A stretch of 64,000 nt of DNA from Isotricha intestinalis (lineage: Eukaryota; Ciliophora; Litostomatea; Vestibuliferida; Isotrichidae), in contig JAJJLU010000331.1 in the NCBI GenBank assembly GCA_023807065.1, positions 81,530-145,529 of the forward strand, in the 5' to 3' direction. Below the pieces are notes generated by a model. The model saw only the letters and a list, made by a program, of their open reading frames with translations, was not told the origin of the DNA and searched no databases. Made by a program: the position numbers and the translations under genes. Positions 52,512-62,437 of this stretch are shown one piece after another; position 1 is the stretch's first letter; every line of letters begins with the position of its first letter.

Positions 52512-53204
52512 TTATTCAATATTATCTTCAGATTTTTTAAGTTTATTATTATTATTTATATTTAAAACTAAATTATTTTCTAAATCTTTATTATCATCAT
52601 CAATATTATCATTAGGGAGATTATCATCAATTTCAACATTTTTAAAATCGATATTTTTATCTTCAAGTAAAGAAAAAAAATCAAATTTACAATTAGGACA
52701 ATGAGTATCATTACTTTTAAGAATATAATCTTTTAAACAAGAAAAATGAAAAACATGATGACAAGGAGTTAAACAAACTCTAATTTTATTTTCAATAAAA
52801 GTATCTATACAAATGGTACATTCATTACCATATTGTTTTATATTATTATCATATATTTGACACTTTAAATCATTTTGAAAAAGATAATGTTTTTTCTTTA
52901 CATTAATTTCATTATCATTCATATTATAATCAGGATCGTAACTTGATATTCCTCTTCCTCTTAAACAATTATATATATTACATATAATAATCAAAATAAA
53001 TAAAAAAACCAAAATTGAAAGAAATATAAAACTGACAATTTCCCAATTTTTACTACACTTTAATCCTTTACATTTCTTGTTTTCATTATCATCTGTATCA
53101 TTATTTTCATCTAATTGTCTTATTAAATAAATTTTTTTCTTTGACAAATTCATAAATAAAATAATAAAACAAAAAAATGAAAGAATAAAACATTTTTTTA
53201 TCAT
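52512..53204 (-). CDS. membrane RING-H2 ubiquitin ligase
   Basis: A 230-residue protein. It has a hydrophobic N-terminal signal (residues 1-20, CFILSFFCFIILFMNL), a short lumenal or extracellular part with two Cys, and a transmembrane span (about 54-80, EIVSFIFLSILVFLFILIII). A cytosolic RING-H2 finger follows at about 125-172: CTICIDTF, CHHVFHFSC, CPNC. The His pair identifies the H2 type. The tail is acidic and Asn-rich. Small single-span RING-H2 proteins of this plan (PA-TM-RING-like or ATL-like) direct ubiquitination of membrane proteins. Here the lumenal domain is too short for a PA domain. Start at the ATG at 53204. Confidence 0.85.
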   Translation of the reverse strand: MIKKCFILSFFCFIILFMNLSKKKIYLIRQLDENNDTDDNENKKCKGLKCSKNWEIVSFIFLSILVFLFILIIICNIYNCLRGRGISSYDPDYNMNDNEINVKKKHYLFQNDLKCQIYDNNIKQYGNECTICIDTFIENKIRVCLTPCHHVFHFSCLKDYILKSNDTHCPNCKFDFFSLLEDKNIDFKNVEIDDNLPNDNIDDDNKDLENNLVLNINNNNKLKKSEDNIE

Positions 53205-53309
53205 ATTCCTCTATATAATAAATAAAATTAACTAAAATTAAATAAAAAACTCAATAAACTAAAATATTAAAAAAAAACACAAAAAAAAATAAAAAAATAT
53301 AAAAATTAA

Positions 53310-54755
53310 ATGTCTCTTGAGCAGTTTGATTCATCTTCACTTTTTGATAAAATTACAACAGAAGGTAGAAATAGTAAATATCAAATTTATATACATTTAA
53401 ATGCATTTTCAGCAATGTTAATACAAGGATTTGAATTAAATACATATCCAATATTAATAATTCCAATAAAAAAATATTTTAATTTTTCTGAAATTACAAA
53501 TTCATTTTGTGTAGCAATAATATTTTTAGGATTTGCCCTTGGTTCAAGTATAAGTGGATATTTAACATCATATTTAGGAAGAATAAAAGTATTAAAAACA
53601 TGTTCATTAATATTTTTGGTGTTTCATTTCATAATGTCATTTTTTTTAGAAGAAATAATATTTTTCATATGTAGATTTATAATAGGATTTGCTTTAGGAA
53701 TTCACATTCCAATAATGATAAATTTATTAGGAGAATATGTTCCAAGTAATTCAAGAGGTTTTAGATTACAATTAATTTATGCTTTTTTTGCTATTGGACC
53801 TTTATTTATGGTAATTGTATCTTTATTTATTATGCCTCAATTAGAAACTTATCAATTAAGAAAAGTTTTATTAATTTGTGAATTATTACCTTTATTATCT
53901 TTTATTGTTAATTTCTTCTTTTTATTTGATTCTCCCAGACATATGATTATTAGAGGAAATAAAGAACAAGCTTTTGAAATTTTAGAAAATATGAATAATG
54001 GGAAATTATCTAATGATGAAAAAGATGAAATTATAAAAGAAATAAATTCAAGCTGGGCAAATGCAAATATTAAAGAAAATGAAGTTTCTATATTTGATTT
54101 ATTTCAACCTAAATATTATTCTACTTCAATAATATTAATTATAGAAGATTTTGTAGCTGCTGTTGGTTGTTTTGGAATTGCAATTGTTGTAACATTAAGT
54201 CAACATGCTTTAAATTTAGAAGCTTCAATTGTAGATAATCATTCTATTTTATTAAGTGAATTAATGGTTCATATATTTGATTTATTTTCTACTTTTGTAA
54301 GTGCTTTTTTAATTGAAAATAAAAATTTAGGAAGAAAAGGTTCTTTAATGCTTTCTCTTGGTTTCCAATTTACTTTAGCTATTCCAACTATACATATTAG
54401 AAGCTTTTTTTCTATATTAAATGCTACTGTTTTATTTTTTGTTAATATATCTAGTAATATATTAGTTGCTTATATTGTTGAAGTTTATCCTACTAAAATC
54501 AGAGATTTATCTTCTGGATTTCATTTTATGATTACAATGTTTAGTGGTTTAATTTCACAATTTTTATTTCTTGGTGCTAGTTATATTAATTTTAGATTAC
54601 CTTATTATTTATTAAGTTTTACTTGCTTACTTGCCTGTGTTTTTGCTTATTTGTTACCTTATGAAACTAGGGGAAAACATTTAGATATGAATATGACTAT
54701 TCAAGAAGATTTAGTCGATGAAAATTTCAATGGGAAATATGTTTTGATTCAATAA
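53310..54755 (+). CDS. major facilitator superfamily transporter
   Basis: A 481-residue protein with about twelve hydrophobic spans. The signature between spans 2 and 3 is present (GYLTSYLGRIKVLK, the G-x3-D/S-R-x-G-R-K loop), and CRFIIGFALGIHIPI and the loop after span 6 (FFLFDSPRHMIIRGNKEQAFEILE) match the sugar/organic-ion branch that includes SV2 and SVOP proteins. The second half repeats the pattern with LGRKGSLMLSLG. The substrate cannot be predicted reliably. The N-terminus is short and cytosolic. The start is the ATG after a long A-run, and the gene is divergent from the RING-H2 gene, with about 105 bases between starts. Confidence 0.88.
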   Translation: MSLEQFDSSSLFDKITTEGRNSKYQIYIHLNAFSAMLIQGFELNTYPILIIPIKKYFNFSEITNSFCVAIIFLGFALGSSISGYLTSYLGRIKVLKTCSLIFLVFHFIMSFFLEEIIFFICRFIIGFALGIHIPIMINLLGEYVPSNSRGFRLQLIYAFFAIGPLFMVIVSLFIMPQLETYQLRKVLLICELLPLLSFIVNFFFLFDSPRHMIIRGNKEQAFEILENMNNGKLSNDEKDEIIKEINSSWANANIKENEVSIFDLFQPKYYSTSIILIIEDFVAAVGCFGIAIVVTLSQHALNLEASIVDNHSILLSELMVHIFDLFSTFVSAFLIENKNLGRKGSLMLSLGFQFTLAIPTIHIRSFFSILNATVLFFVNISSNILVAYIVEVYPTKIRDLSSGFHFMITMFSGLISQFLFLGASYINFRLPYYLLSFTCLLACVFAYLLPYETRGKHLDMNMTIQEDLVDENFNGKYVLIQ

Positions 54756-55007
54756 GTTTTTAAAATTTTTTTTTAAATTTTTGTTATCTAATTATGAACA
54801 TATTTAAAAAATTTATTCATAATCATTTTGTTTTATAATTTTTTTATCTTTATTTAATTTAATTAAAATTATAAACAATATTTAAAGGATACTTTAAAAT
54901 AATTGTTAAAAATTGTGAAAAAAAGATGAAAATATTTTTAATTTTTTATTAACACATTTATATTCTTTTAAACAATGGTTTGCTTATTTATTTTTTAAAA
55001 AAAATAT
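54756..55007. other. A/T spacer between convergent genes
   Basis: About 250 bases, poly-T and poly-A rich, with no other feature visible. Confidence 0.3.
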
Positions 55008-56849
55008 TTACATTTCTAATAATTCATTGAATTGAGATTCGGATTTTAAATTAATGAATTGAATTTGTTTTTTATTTTTTTTATTATTTTTATTTGAAAA
55101 GGGAAATTTTTCTTGAATTTTTTTAATAGGAAGAAAATAAATTTTATTAATTCTCTTTTGAATACTTTGAATATTTTTTTCATGTTTTTCTATTTGAATT
55201 TTTTTATTATTTAAAAATAAATCATGTTTAACTTTTGAAATAATTTTTTTTGTTATTTCTTTATATTTATCTGGTTCTTCTTTTATTAATTTATTTATTT
55301 TATCAGTTAACTCAATTAAAATTTTTTCAATAAAATCTAATTGATTAATTAAAGGATTTCTAATATCATCAATTTTAATAATAATTTTTTCTGAATATTT
55401 CTTATAATTTAAATTAATATAATTGAAAATTATATTTATTTTTTGATTTATTATTTCAATTAATTTATCTTTTTTTTTAAAAGATGAATTTAAAATATTA
55501 TTTTTAGTAGAAATTAAATTATGATATCTTTCTTTTAAAACATATTTTTTTTCAATTTTATTTAAAACTTGTGAATTAATAGATTTATTTTTTTCAATTA
55601 AATTAACTTCATTTTCTTCATTAATATCTCTTAACGTTGCTTTTAATTTTTCAATTTCAATTTTTTTTTTATTATAAATAGTAAGCATATATTTAATTTC
55701 TTCATTAAGAATTAAAAATTGATTATGTACTTCTTCAACATTATTAAATATATTTTCATTAATTAAAGGAGAATAATGATTTTCATAAATTATTTTAGTT
55801 GAACTTCTTCTATTAGTTCTTATATTAAAATTAGATAATAAATGAGAATGTTTTATTATTATTGTTTTTCCAATATTATTTTTACTTTCTCTTCTTTTTG
55901 AAATTAAAGTATTACTTTTTTTTTTTGGAATTATATAATCATTAATTATTAATTTTTTTCTTTCTATATCATATAAAACCTTTTTTTTATCTTCTTCAGT
56001 AAATTTATTTATATCAAGAGTTTTATTTTTAACACATAATAAAAATTTTTTCATTTCCATAAATTCAGTAATTTTATTTAACATAATTTCTTTTTTTAAA
56101 TTTAATCTCACAATTTCATTTCTTAATTTATTTTCAATTAATATTTTATTTTCATTTTTATCTGTTTCAAAATCTAAAGTTCGATTTAATGTCTTTGAAT
56201 ATTGATGAAAAGTAGAATAAAAACTATTAAATAAATTAGCAGTTGTTTTTTTTCCAAATTTTGTTATATCTAATAATTGAGAACTAACATCTCCTTCTGA
56301 TTGTTTAAAATATAATTCATTTCCTAAAAAATTTTTTATATACTTTTCATGTCTTATTTCTTTTGAATATTCATTAAATTTTTGTAATCTTCCATAATCC
56401 AATTTATATAATTGTTTATTTCTTGTTGATTTTATTAATGGAGGAATAAATATTTCTTCTGATTTATTTCCATATGAATTTTTTGAAATGTTTTTATTTC
56501 TTGAAATTATATTTTTTTTTGGTTTATAAAAATTAAAAAAGGAATTTCTTTTTTTTATACTTTCAACATTTATTGTTTTACTATAATAATTATCTTTATT
56601 ATTATTATAATTTTCATTGTTTGAATTTATTGTATTATTTGAATTATTATTTCTTGTTTTATTATAAGAATTATGATGAAAATTTTTCAAGTAAGAATTA
56701 TAATTTCGTGATTTTTCTCTAAATGAATTTCTTATTAAAAAATTTTCTTTTAATATTTTTGAAGCATTTATTCTATAATCACTAAATTCTGTTGATGTTG
56801 AAATTGTTTTCATTGGAGTTTTTAATCTATTATCTTGTTTATTGTTCAT
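55008..56849 (-). CDS. coiled-coil protein of unknown function
   Basis: A 613-residue protein. The N-terminal 130 residues are Asn/Ser/Lys-rich and contain short basic blocks. From about residue 215 to 590 the sequence is mostly helical with heptad-like Leu/Ile spacing in three blocks (about 240-310, 375-460, 470-590). No motor, kinase or other enzymatic motif. It could be a basal-body or axonemal structural protein, as is usual for such proteins in ciliated protists, but no homologue is recognised. Start at the ATG at 56849. Confidence 0.68.
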   Translation of the reverse strand: MNNKQDNRLKTPMKTISTSTEFSDYRINASKILKENFLIRNSFREKSRNYNSYLKNFHHNSYNKTRNNNSNNTINSNNENYNNNKDNYYSKTINVESIKKRNSFFNFYKPKKNIISRNKNISKNSYGNKSEEIFIPPLIKSTRNKQLYKLDYGRLQKFNEYSKEIRHEKYIKNFLGNELYFKQSEGDVSSQLLDITKFGKKTTANLFNSFYSTFHQYSKTLNRTLDFETDKNENKILIENKLRNEIVRLNLKKEIMLNKITEFMEMKKFLLCVKNKTLDINKFTEEDKKKVLYDIERKKLIINDYIIPKKKSNTLISKRRESKNNIGKTIIIKHSHLLSNFNIRTNRRSSTKIIYENHYSPLINENIFNNVEEVHNQFLILNEEIKYMLTIYNKKKIEIEKLKATLRDINEENEVNLIEKNKSINSQVLNKIEKKYVLKERYHNLISTKNNILNSSFKKKDKLIEIINQKINIIFNYINLNYKKYSEKIIIKIDDIRNPLINQLDFIEKILIELTDKINKLIKEEPDKYKEITKKIISKVKHDLFLNNKKIQIEKHEKNIQSIQKRINKIYFLPIKKIQEKFPFSNKNNKKNKKQIQFINLKSESQFNELLEM

Positions 56850-57058
56850 TAAAATAAATAAATTAAGTTATTTTCATATTATATTTAAATAGTATATTAT
56901 ATTCAATATTATAAAAAAGTTTTTTAAAATTTCATTTCAAAATAAAAAGATAATAGTTTATGAATATTAATATAAAATGATAAAATTTAATATTTATTTT
57001 TTCAAAGAATGCAATTATAATTAAATAATTTAACTATGAAATTTTTACATTATTTATA

Positions 57059-58735
57059 TTATTGATATTTTAATATTTGAACATCTCCATCAATAGAAGA
57101 AGAAATAATATAATCATCAAATTGAGTAATATAATTAATTTCGCAATTATGAAAAGGAATAACATTTTTAAGATTTATTCTATTATTATTTTCATTTATT
57201 ATTATATATTGAATAATTTCTCCAAATTTATCTCCTGCTAAAATAGAATTTGAACAAACATTTACTGAACAAATTAAAACATCAATTTTTTCTTGAATAA
57301 TAAAATTATTTAAATTGATTAAAAATAAATTATATATTCCATATAGAAGAATAGAATTTTGTAAAATCTTAAATAAACAATTTTTATTATTTTTACAAAT
57401 TATATCATCAATAAAATTCAGTAAATTATTTGATTGAAATAATTTAATTTTTTTATCTTTATGAGAAACAGTTACAATTTTATTATCTTTGACTAATAAA
57501 ATAGAAGTAATTCCATTATCATGTGCTTTAATACTTTTTATTTCTTCAAATTCATAATTTACTCTTTCAAAAATTTTAAAATAACCATCTTCAGAACAAG
57601 TAATAAATCCATTAAAAAATTTTATAATTTTATTTATTTTTAAATTATGAGAATATAAATTTTGAATTGTTTGATATGAAAAAGGTGATATACTTATTTT
57701 ACATATTTTTATTATATTTTCTATGTTATAAATAATCAAATTATCATTTAATTTTATTACATCATTTATTTGTTTAATTTCTAATATTTTTTCTATTATT
57801 TTATTTTCTTCTAAATTATAAAATACAATTGATTTATTCATTGTACTTAATATTATAATATCTTCATTAAATAAAATGATTGTGTTAATATCTTGTTTTA
57901 TTCTTGCTTTTACTTTATATTTATCTAAACTTTTAATTTCATTCATAAATAAATCTTTATTATGATATTTAATTTCCATTTGTTCATATATATTTTCATT
58001 TGCTTTTAAACAAAAATTTTGTGGATTTTTTAAATAAGATAATAATAATGAAAAAATTTGTGTTTCATTTAAATTTAAATCTATATAATTTTCATTAAAA
58101 TTTAATACTTGATGAATATTTCTTTTATTTTTCAAATCTAAATTTTTAATTTGATATGTATTTAATAATAAACAAGTTAAATTTTTTTCTAATTCATTTA
58201 ATTCTTTATAATATTTAAATAAATGCTTTATTTCATCTATATTTTCTTTAATAATAGATTCATTTTTACTATTTTCAGATTTTCTTATTATTTCTTGTAA
58301 AAAATTCATATTATTTGTAAAAGAATTTAATTTTTCTTTTATTTTCATAATAAAATTATCATTATTTGAATCATTTTTTGAAATAAATTCTTTTTTTGTA
58401 TTTTTTTTGAGAAATTCATTTAATTTTATTTTTTGTTGATGACCATTATCACAATAACAATTAACATAAATATCATAATAAAGATTATTCTTTTCATTTT
58501 TTAAAGAAATTATTGGAATTGAATTACATTCTTTACAAAAATATTTTTCAATTTCACATAATGGGAAATAGTTTTTCTTAGATGATAAAATTGTAGTTCG
58601 ATAAACCATTGATTTGATGTTATTTGGAATTTTATTTATAATTTTTTTTTCATTTATATTCATATAATTTTCGTCGTTTTCTATTATTATTCCAGAATTT
58701 ATTGATTGGGAATAAAGAGAAGGTATATTAATCAT
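57059..58735 (-). CDS. zinc-binding / WD40-type propeller protein
   Basis: A 558-residue protein. Residues 67-105 hold a Cys cluster (YFCKECNSIPI, then NCYCDNGHQ) that resembles the zinc-finger start of the other B-box/WD40 proteins here, but no full B-box follows. Residues about 130-230 are helical. The second half (about 270-558) is a WD40-like propeller with blades such as FITCSEDGYFKIFE, IVTVSHKDKKIKLFQ and IISSSIDGDVQIL. It is likely a divergent member of the same family as the genes at 2236 and 19522. The function is unknown; a scaffold or ligase adaptor is possible. The final blade is complete. Confidence 0.75.
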   Translation of the reverse strand: MINIPSLYSQSINSGIIIENDENYMNINEKKIINKIPNNIKSMVYRTTILSSKKNYFPLCEIEKYFCKECNSIPIISLKNEKNNLYYDIYVNCYCDNGHQQKIKLNEFLKKNTKKEFISKNDSNNDNFIMKIKEKLNSFTNNMNFLQEIIRKSENSKNESIIKENIDEIKHLFKYYKELNELEKNLTCLLLNTYQIKNLDLKNKRNIHQVLNFNENYIDLNLNETQIFSLLLSYLKNPQNFCLKANENIYEQMEIKYHNKDLFMNEIKSLDKYKVKARIKQDINTIILFNEDIIILSTMNKSIVFYNLEENKIIEKILEIKQINDVIKLNDNLIIYNIENIIKICKISISPFSYQTIQNLYSHNLKINKIIKFFNGFITCSEDGYFKIFERVNYEFEEIKSIKAHDNGITSILLVKDNKIVTVSHKDKKIKLFQSNNLLNFIDDIICKNNKNCLFKILQNSILLYGIYNLFLINLNNFIIQEKIDVLICSVNVCSNSILAGDKFGEIIQYIIINENNNRINLKNVIPFHNCEINYITQFDDYIISSSIDGDVQILKYQ

Positions 58736-58863
58736 TTAGATTAGATAATTATAATTTAATAAAATAATTAAATTAAGAAAATTCATATTTTTTAAAAAAT
58801 TATTCAAAAAAAACGTTTTTTACTGTGAATAAAGAAAATAAAATATTTTATTATTATTTAACT

Positions 58864-60291
58864 TTAATAATCAAAATCAAAATTCAATAAATCATATATT
58901 TCTTCATAAATAATATTAAAAAGAGGAAAATAAAATAAGCAAATGACTAAAACTAAACTAACGACCAAAAATTTTTGAATGAGAAATAATGAGAAATAGA
59001 TAAGAAAAATAAAAAAATAACAAAAAGCATAAAAAAGACAAGAACTATTATTCTCATGATATATATAAATAAAATATTTTGCAGCAATGAATTCAAATAG
59101 AAAAAAATATGTAAAAAGCAAAAGAAGTATTTTTCCTGAAATAGAATGATCAATAAGAAAATCTTGTATTTCACTATTACTTTGATTTTTTTTTATATTT
59201 TCAACAAAAATTTTTTTTTGTTTTTGATTTTTTAACATTTGTTCATTTTTAAATTTTAAAATATCACTTTGATTAAAAGGATTATCATCATTAGAAGGTT
59301 TATAAAATAATAATCCATTACATTTTCCTTCTTTATAATGATTAATAGTATATTTTCCATTACATAACCAACACCATTGATATTTACATTCACCACATGT
59401 CATATGATTGCACCCATCATTTTTTTCTGTATACATTTCACAATTTGGACATTTTTTTATTAATCTATTTTTTTTCCATATTTTTATTTCTTCATCCTCT
59501 TTTTTTTCACATTTTTCTTCTCCATGCCACTTTTTTAAACATAAAAAACAAAATTGATGTCCATTTTTACATTTTATATATTTTTCTTTATCATTTTTTC
59601 TTTCACCGTAACTATCACAATTTTTATAAGGACAAAATACTTTATTTGGATCACTTAATATTTCTAATTTATTTGAAAATTTTTCATATTTACTTATTAA
59701 TTTCTTATTATCTTTTATTATATTTAATATAAATTCTTTATTTAATATTTCTTCACAATTATAATTCATACATTTTATTTTTACAAATCCTTCTTCTATT
59801 TTATTTTCTAAATAATTATACCAACAATTTATACAATATTCATCTCCACATTTATCTAATTTAATTACATTATCATTATTATTTTCTATTAAATCCCCAC
59901 AAATTGGACAAGTAAAATCATTTTGAATATCATCTAAATTTATTATTTCTTCTTTTATTTCTTTATTATTATTATTATTATTTTTACTTATTATCTCTGG
60001 TTTATAATCAATATGATTTAATGGAGATTCACCACATATATAACATGTTTTTTTATTATGTTTTGTATCTTTAAAAAATTTATGAGGATATTTCCCGTTT
60101 TCTTTTGTCATTAAATTTATTGCTCTTTCTAATGTTGTTGGTCTTAGAAAAGCATATACTTTTTTTATCATATTTCTTTTATATCCCATTGATTCTAATG
60201 TCTTAAAATCTACATTATAATATGTTCCTACTAATAAGGATTCATGACTAAAATTTAATTCATCATCATCTATTAATTTTTTGGAATTCAT
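58864..60291 (-). CDS. RBR E3 ubiquitin ligase with membrane anchors
   Basis: A 475-residue protein. Residues about 33-75 resemble a UBA-like helical bundle (LESMGYKRNMIKKVYAFLR). A CYIC pair follows at 83-86. RING1 (about 128-180: CPICGD, CGDEYCINCW), IBR (about 200-262: CPYKNCDSYG, CKNGHQFCFLC) and RING2 (about 285-325: CPNCEMYTEKNDGCNHMTC, CWLC) are complete. The catalytic Cys expected in the GCNHM motif of RING2 is present, so a HECT-like thioester mechanism should work. The C-terminal 100 residues contain two to three hydrophobic spans, as in RNF19/RNF144-type ligases of the ER. Substrates unknown. Start at the ATG at 60291. Confidence 0.9.
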   Translation of the reverse strand: MNSKKLIDDDELNFSHESLLVGTYYNVDFKTLESMGYKRNMIKKVYAFLRPTTLERAINLMTKENGKYPHKFFKDTKHNKKTCYICGESPLNHIDYKPEIISKNNNNNNKEIKEEIINLDDIQNDFTCPICGDLIENNNDNVIKLDKCGDEYCINCWYNYLENKIEEGFVKIKCMNYNCEEILNKEFILNIIKDNKKLISKYEKFSNKLEILSDPNKVFCPYKNCDSYGERKNDKEKYIKCKNGHQFCFLCLKKWHGEEKCEKKEDEEIKIWKKNRLIKKCPNCEMYTEKNDGCNHMTCGECKYQWCWLCNGKYTINHYKEGKCNGLLFYKPSNDDNPFNQSDILKFKNEQMLKNQKQKKIFVENIKKNQSNSEIQDFLIDHSISGKILLLLFTYFFLFEFIAAKYFIYIYHENNSSCLFYAFCYFFIFLIYFSLFLIQKFLVVSLVLVICLFYFPLFNIIYEEIYDLLNFDFDY

Positions 60292-60618
60292 TTTTTTATA
60301 TATAATTTTCTCTTTAATTATTTAAATGTTATTTAGAAATGTTTTTTATATATTATCTATTTTTTTTATATAGATTTTTTTTTTCTTATCATTTGTAAAT
60401 TAAGAAAAATTGGATTTTTTTAAAATATTATTTCACTAATTATATGTATTAAAATATGAAAAAATTATTTTATAATTCTTAAAGAATAAGTTTTTATAAT
60501 TAATTAATTTTATTTTTGATATTTTCATTTAAATTTAATAATAAAAATTTATCAAATTTGGAAAGAGTATTTAAAGATATTTGAGTTTTAAAATAATCAA
60601 TAACATTTTCTTCTGCAT
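60292..60618. other. intergenic spacer
   Basis: About 330 bases upstream of the RBR gene and downstream of the membrane-protein gene (both minus strand). It must hold the RBR gene's 5' region. No motif could be recognised. Confidence 0.35.
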
Positions 60619-62352
60619 TTAGAATATTTTTATCATCCTTTCTCTTTCTAATTTATTTGTTAAATTTATTCTTCTTAAAAAATTTAAACTTTTAATTTGA
60701 TATGAATTTAAAAAAGCTTTTTTAAGAAAATCATATTCTTGAATAATTTTTAAATATCTATTTATTTGAATTAATTGAATATAATAAAATTGAAGAAGAT
60801 TTGAATGTTTCATATCAAAATATTGAGTATATTTATTTTTATGATTACAGCAAAAAAAAAGATAAATTTTAATATTTTCTGAAAAAATATTTTTTAAAGT
60901 TAAATCTGATTTATAAAATTTTTCATTTTCATTTATATAGTTTAAATTACAATTAACACAAGGAACACTTTTTCTTCCTTGAAATAAATTGCCATTTGAT
61001 TGATCAGTGATTTTTATTTTATTATCTGAATTTTTTTTTAAATTATTATTAGAATTAAAAACACTTTTTTTAACATTATCTTCTTTAAATGCTTTATTAA
61101 AAACATTTCCAGTTGAATTAGAATTGGAAAAATTAATAATTTTTTTTCTTTTTTTTGTATTTTCATCAAATTTAAAAGTCAAAAGAGAAGGAGTTATATT
61201 TTTAAAAGGAAATAAAGTTTGAGAATTATTTTTTTTAATTAAATTAACACTCTGATTATTATCTTTTTGTTCTTCAAATTCAAAGAAATAATTTAAAATA
61301 TCTAATTTTCTTAAACTTTCTCCAATATATTGACTAAGAAAAACGAAAAAATGTAAAAATAAATTAATTAAGCTTCCAACAATAGCAACAACATTATGAA
61401 TTTTAGTATAATGTCTTGTATAATAATTATTTTCAATAGTATTATATAATTTTAAAGTATATATTCTAGAAGAAGAACCTTCAGTTGTTAAATCTTTTTC
61501 AGTAAAAAAAGAATAACCAGAAATAATTTGTTCAATTCCCCAAAAAGATATATTTTTAACTTTATTTAATAATAATCCTTTATCATCATTTAATATTGTT
61601 TTTTTTAAAAAGAAATCATCACTTCTTTGAGTTTGATGATTAAGATAATAATAATAATTTTTATAATGAATTTTTAAAGGATTATTATATGAAAGAGGAT
61701 CAAATTCAACAACAGGATAAAAAATACTTATTATTCTAGGATTATCTTGATTAAAAAAATTTCTTAAAATTTCCATAGAAGTACAAGTATTATTAATAGA
61801 ATATTGACTTCCATTTTTACAAAAATAAATTTGTAATTCAAAAAAATAAATATATGGATTATCCCAATAACCACCAAATTTTTTTCCTCCTATTTCAGGA
61901 CAATATAAAATTCCATAATTCTGAGTTAAATTTTCATATATAATATCACTATCATTACATATATGATAACCAAGATATTCTTCATATGTTTTTGATCTAT
62001 ATTTACCATCATCACCTGGCATTGATGTATAATAATATAATTTGAAATATAATATATTTGAAGCATTTATAAAATTTCCATCGTAATCTTCTATCCTAAA
62101 TGCAAATAATATTTTTTCCTTTTTTAAATCTATATATTCATATTTTGAATCATTTTGAATTGATAATGTTATGTTTGGATTTGATTTTGTAAATAAATCT
62201 TTTCCAAATAATATTAGGAAATAGACTGATATTATTATTAATATAAATGTTAATATTCCTCCTAATGATGTTTGCTTTTTTAATGATAATCCATTATAAA
62301 AATGAAATTTTGTACCAAGAAAATCTATTTTTTCAAAAAAATTCAAAATCAT
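60619..62352 (-). CDS. two-pass membrane protein of a ciliate-type family
   Basis: A 577-residue protein. The N-terminal cytosolic segment (FFEKIDFLGTKFHFYNG) precedes a GG turn and a membrane span at about residues 30-52 (SLGGILTFILIIISVYFLILFG). A lumenal region of about 280 residues follows, with six or more Cys and several NxS/T sites (including GGKKFGGYWDNPY). A second span sits near 322-348 and the tail is a long basic cytosolic segment. The general plan (short N-terminus, T-x-GG-L-T span, large lumenal domain, second span) recalls Erv41/Erv46, but the match is distant. It fits better with multi-copy membrane proteins I know from Tetrahymena and Paramecium. Function unknown. Confidence 0.7.
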   Translation of the reverse strand: MILNFFEKIDFLGTKFHFYNGLSLKKQTSLGGILTFILIIISVYFLILFGKDLFTKSNPNITLSIQNDSKYEYIDLKKEKILFAFRIEDYDGNFINASNILYFKLYYYTSMPGDDGKYRSKTYEEYLGYHICNDSDIIYENLTQNYGILYCPEIGGKKFGGYWDNPYIYFFELQIYFCKNGSQYSINNTCTSMEILRNFFNQDNPRIISIFYPVVEFDPLSYNNPLKIHYKNYYYYLNHQTQRSDDFFLKKTILNDDKGLLLNKVKNISFWGIEQIISGYSFFTEKDLTTEGSSSRIYTLKLYNTIENNYYTRHYTKIHNVVAIVGSLINLFLHFFVFLSQYIGESLRKLDILNYFFEFEEQKDNNQSVNLIKKNNSQTLFPFKNITPSLLTFKFDENTKKRKKIINFSNSNSTGNVFNKAFKEDNVKKSVFNSNNNLKKNSDNKIKITDQSNGNLFQGRKSVPCVNCNLNYINENEKFYKSDLTLKNIFSENIKIYLFFCCNHKNKYTQYFDMKHSNLLQFYYIQLIQINRYLKIIQEYDFLKKAFLNSYQIKSLNFLRRINLTNKLERERMIKIF

Positions 62353-62437
62353 TTATTTAATATTATTAAAAAAATTTATTTCAATACGAATAAGAAGTAT
62401 GAAAAATTAAAAAATTATTAAAATAAATAATATATAA

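Noticed and set aside
60619..62352. Erv41/Erv46 (ERGIC) orthologue
   Set aside because: Only the overall topology and the first-span GG motif agree. The lumenal segment lacks the signatures I would expect.
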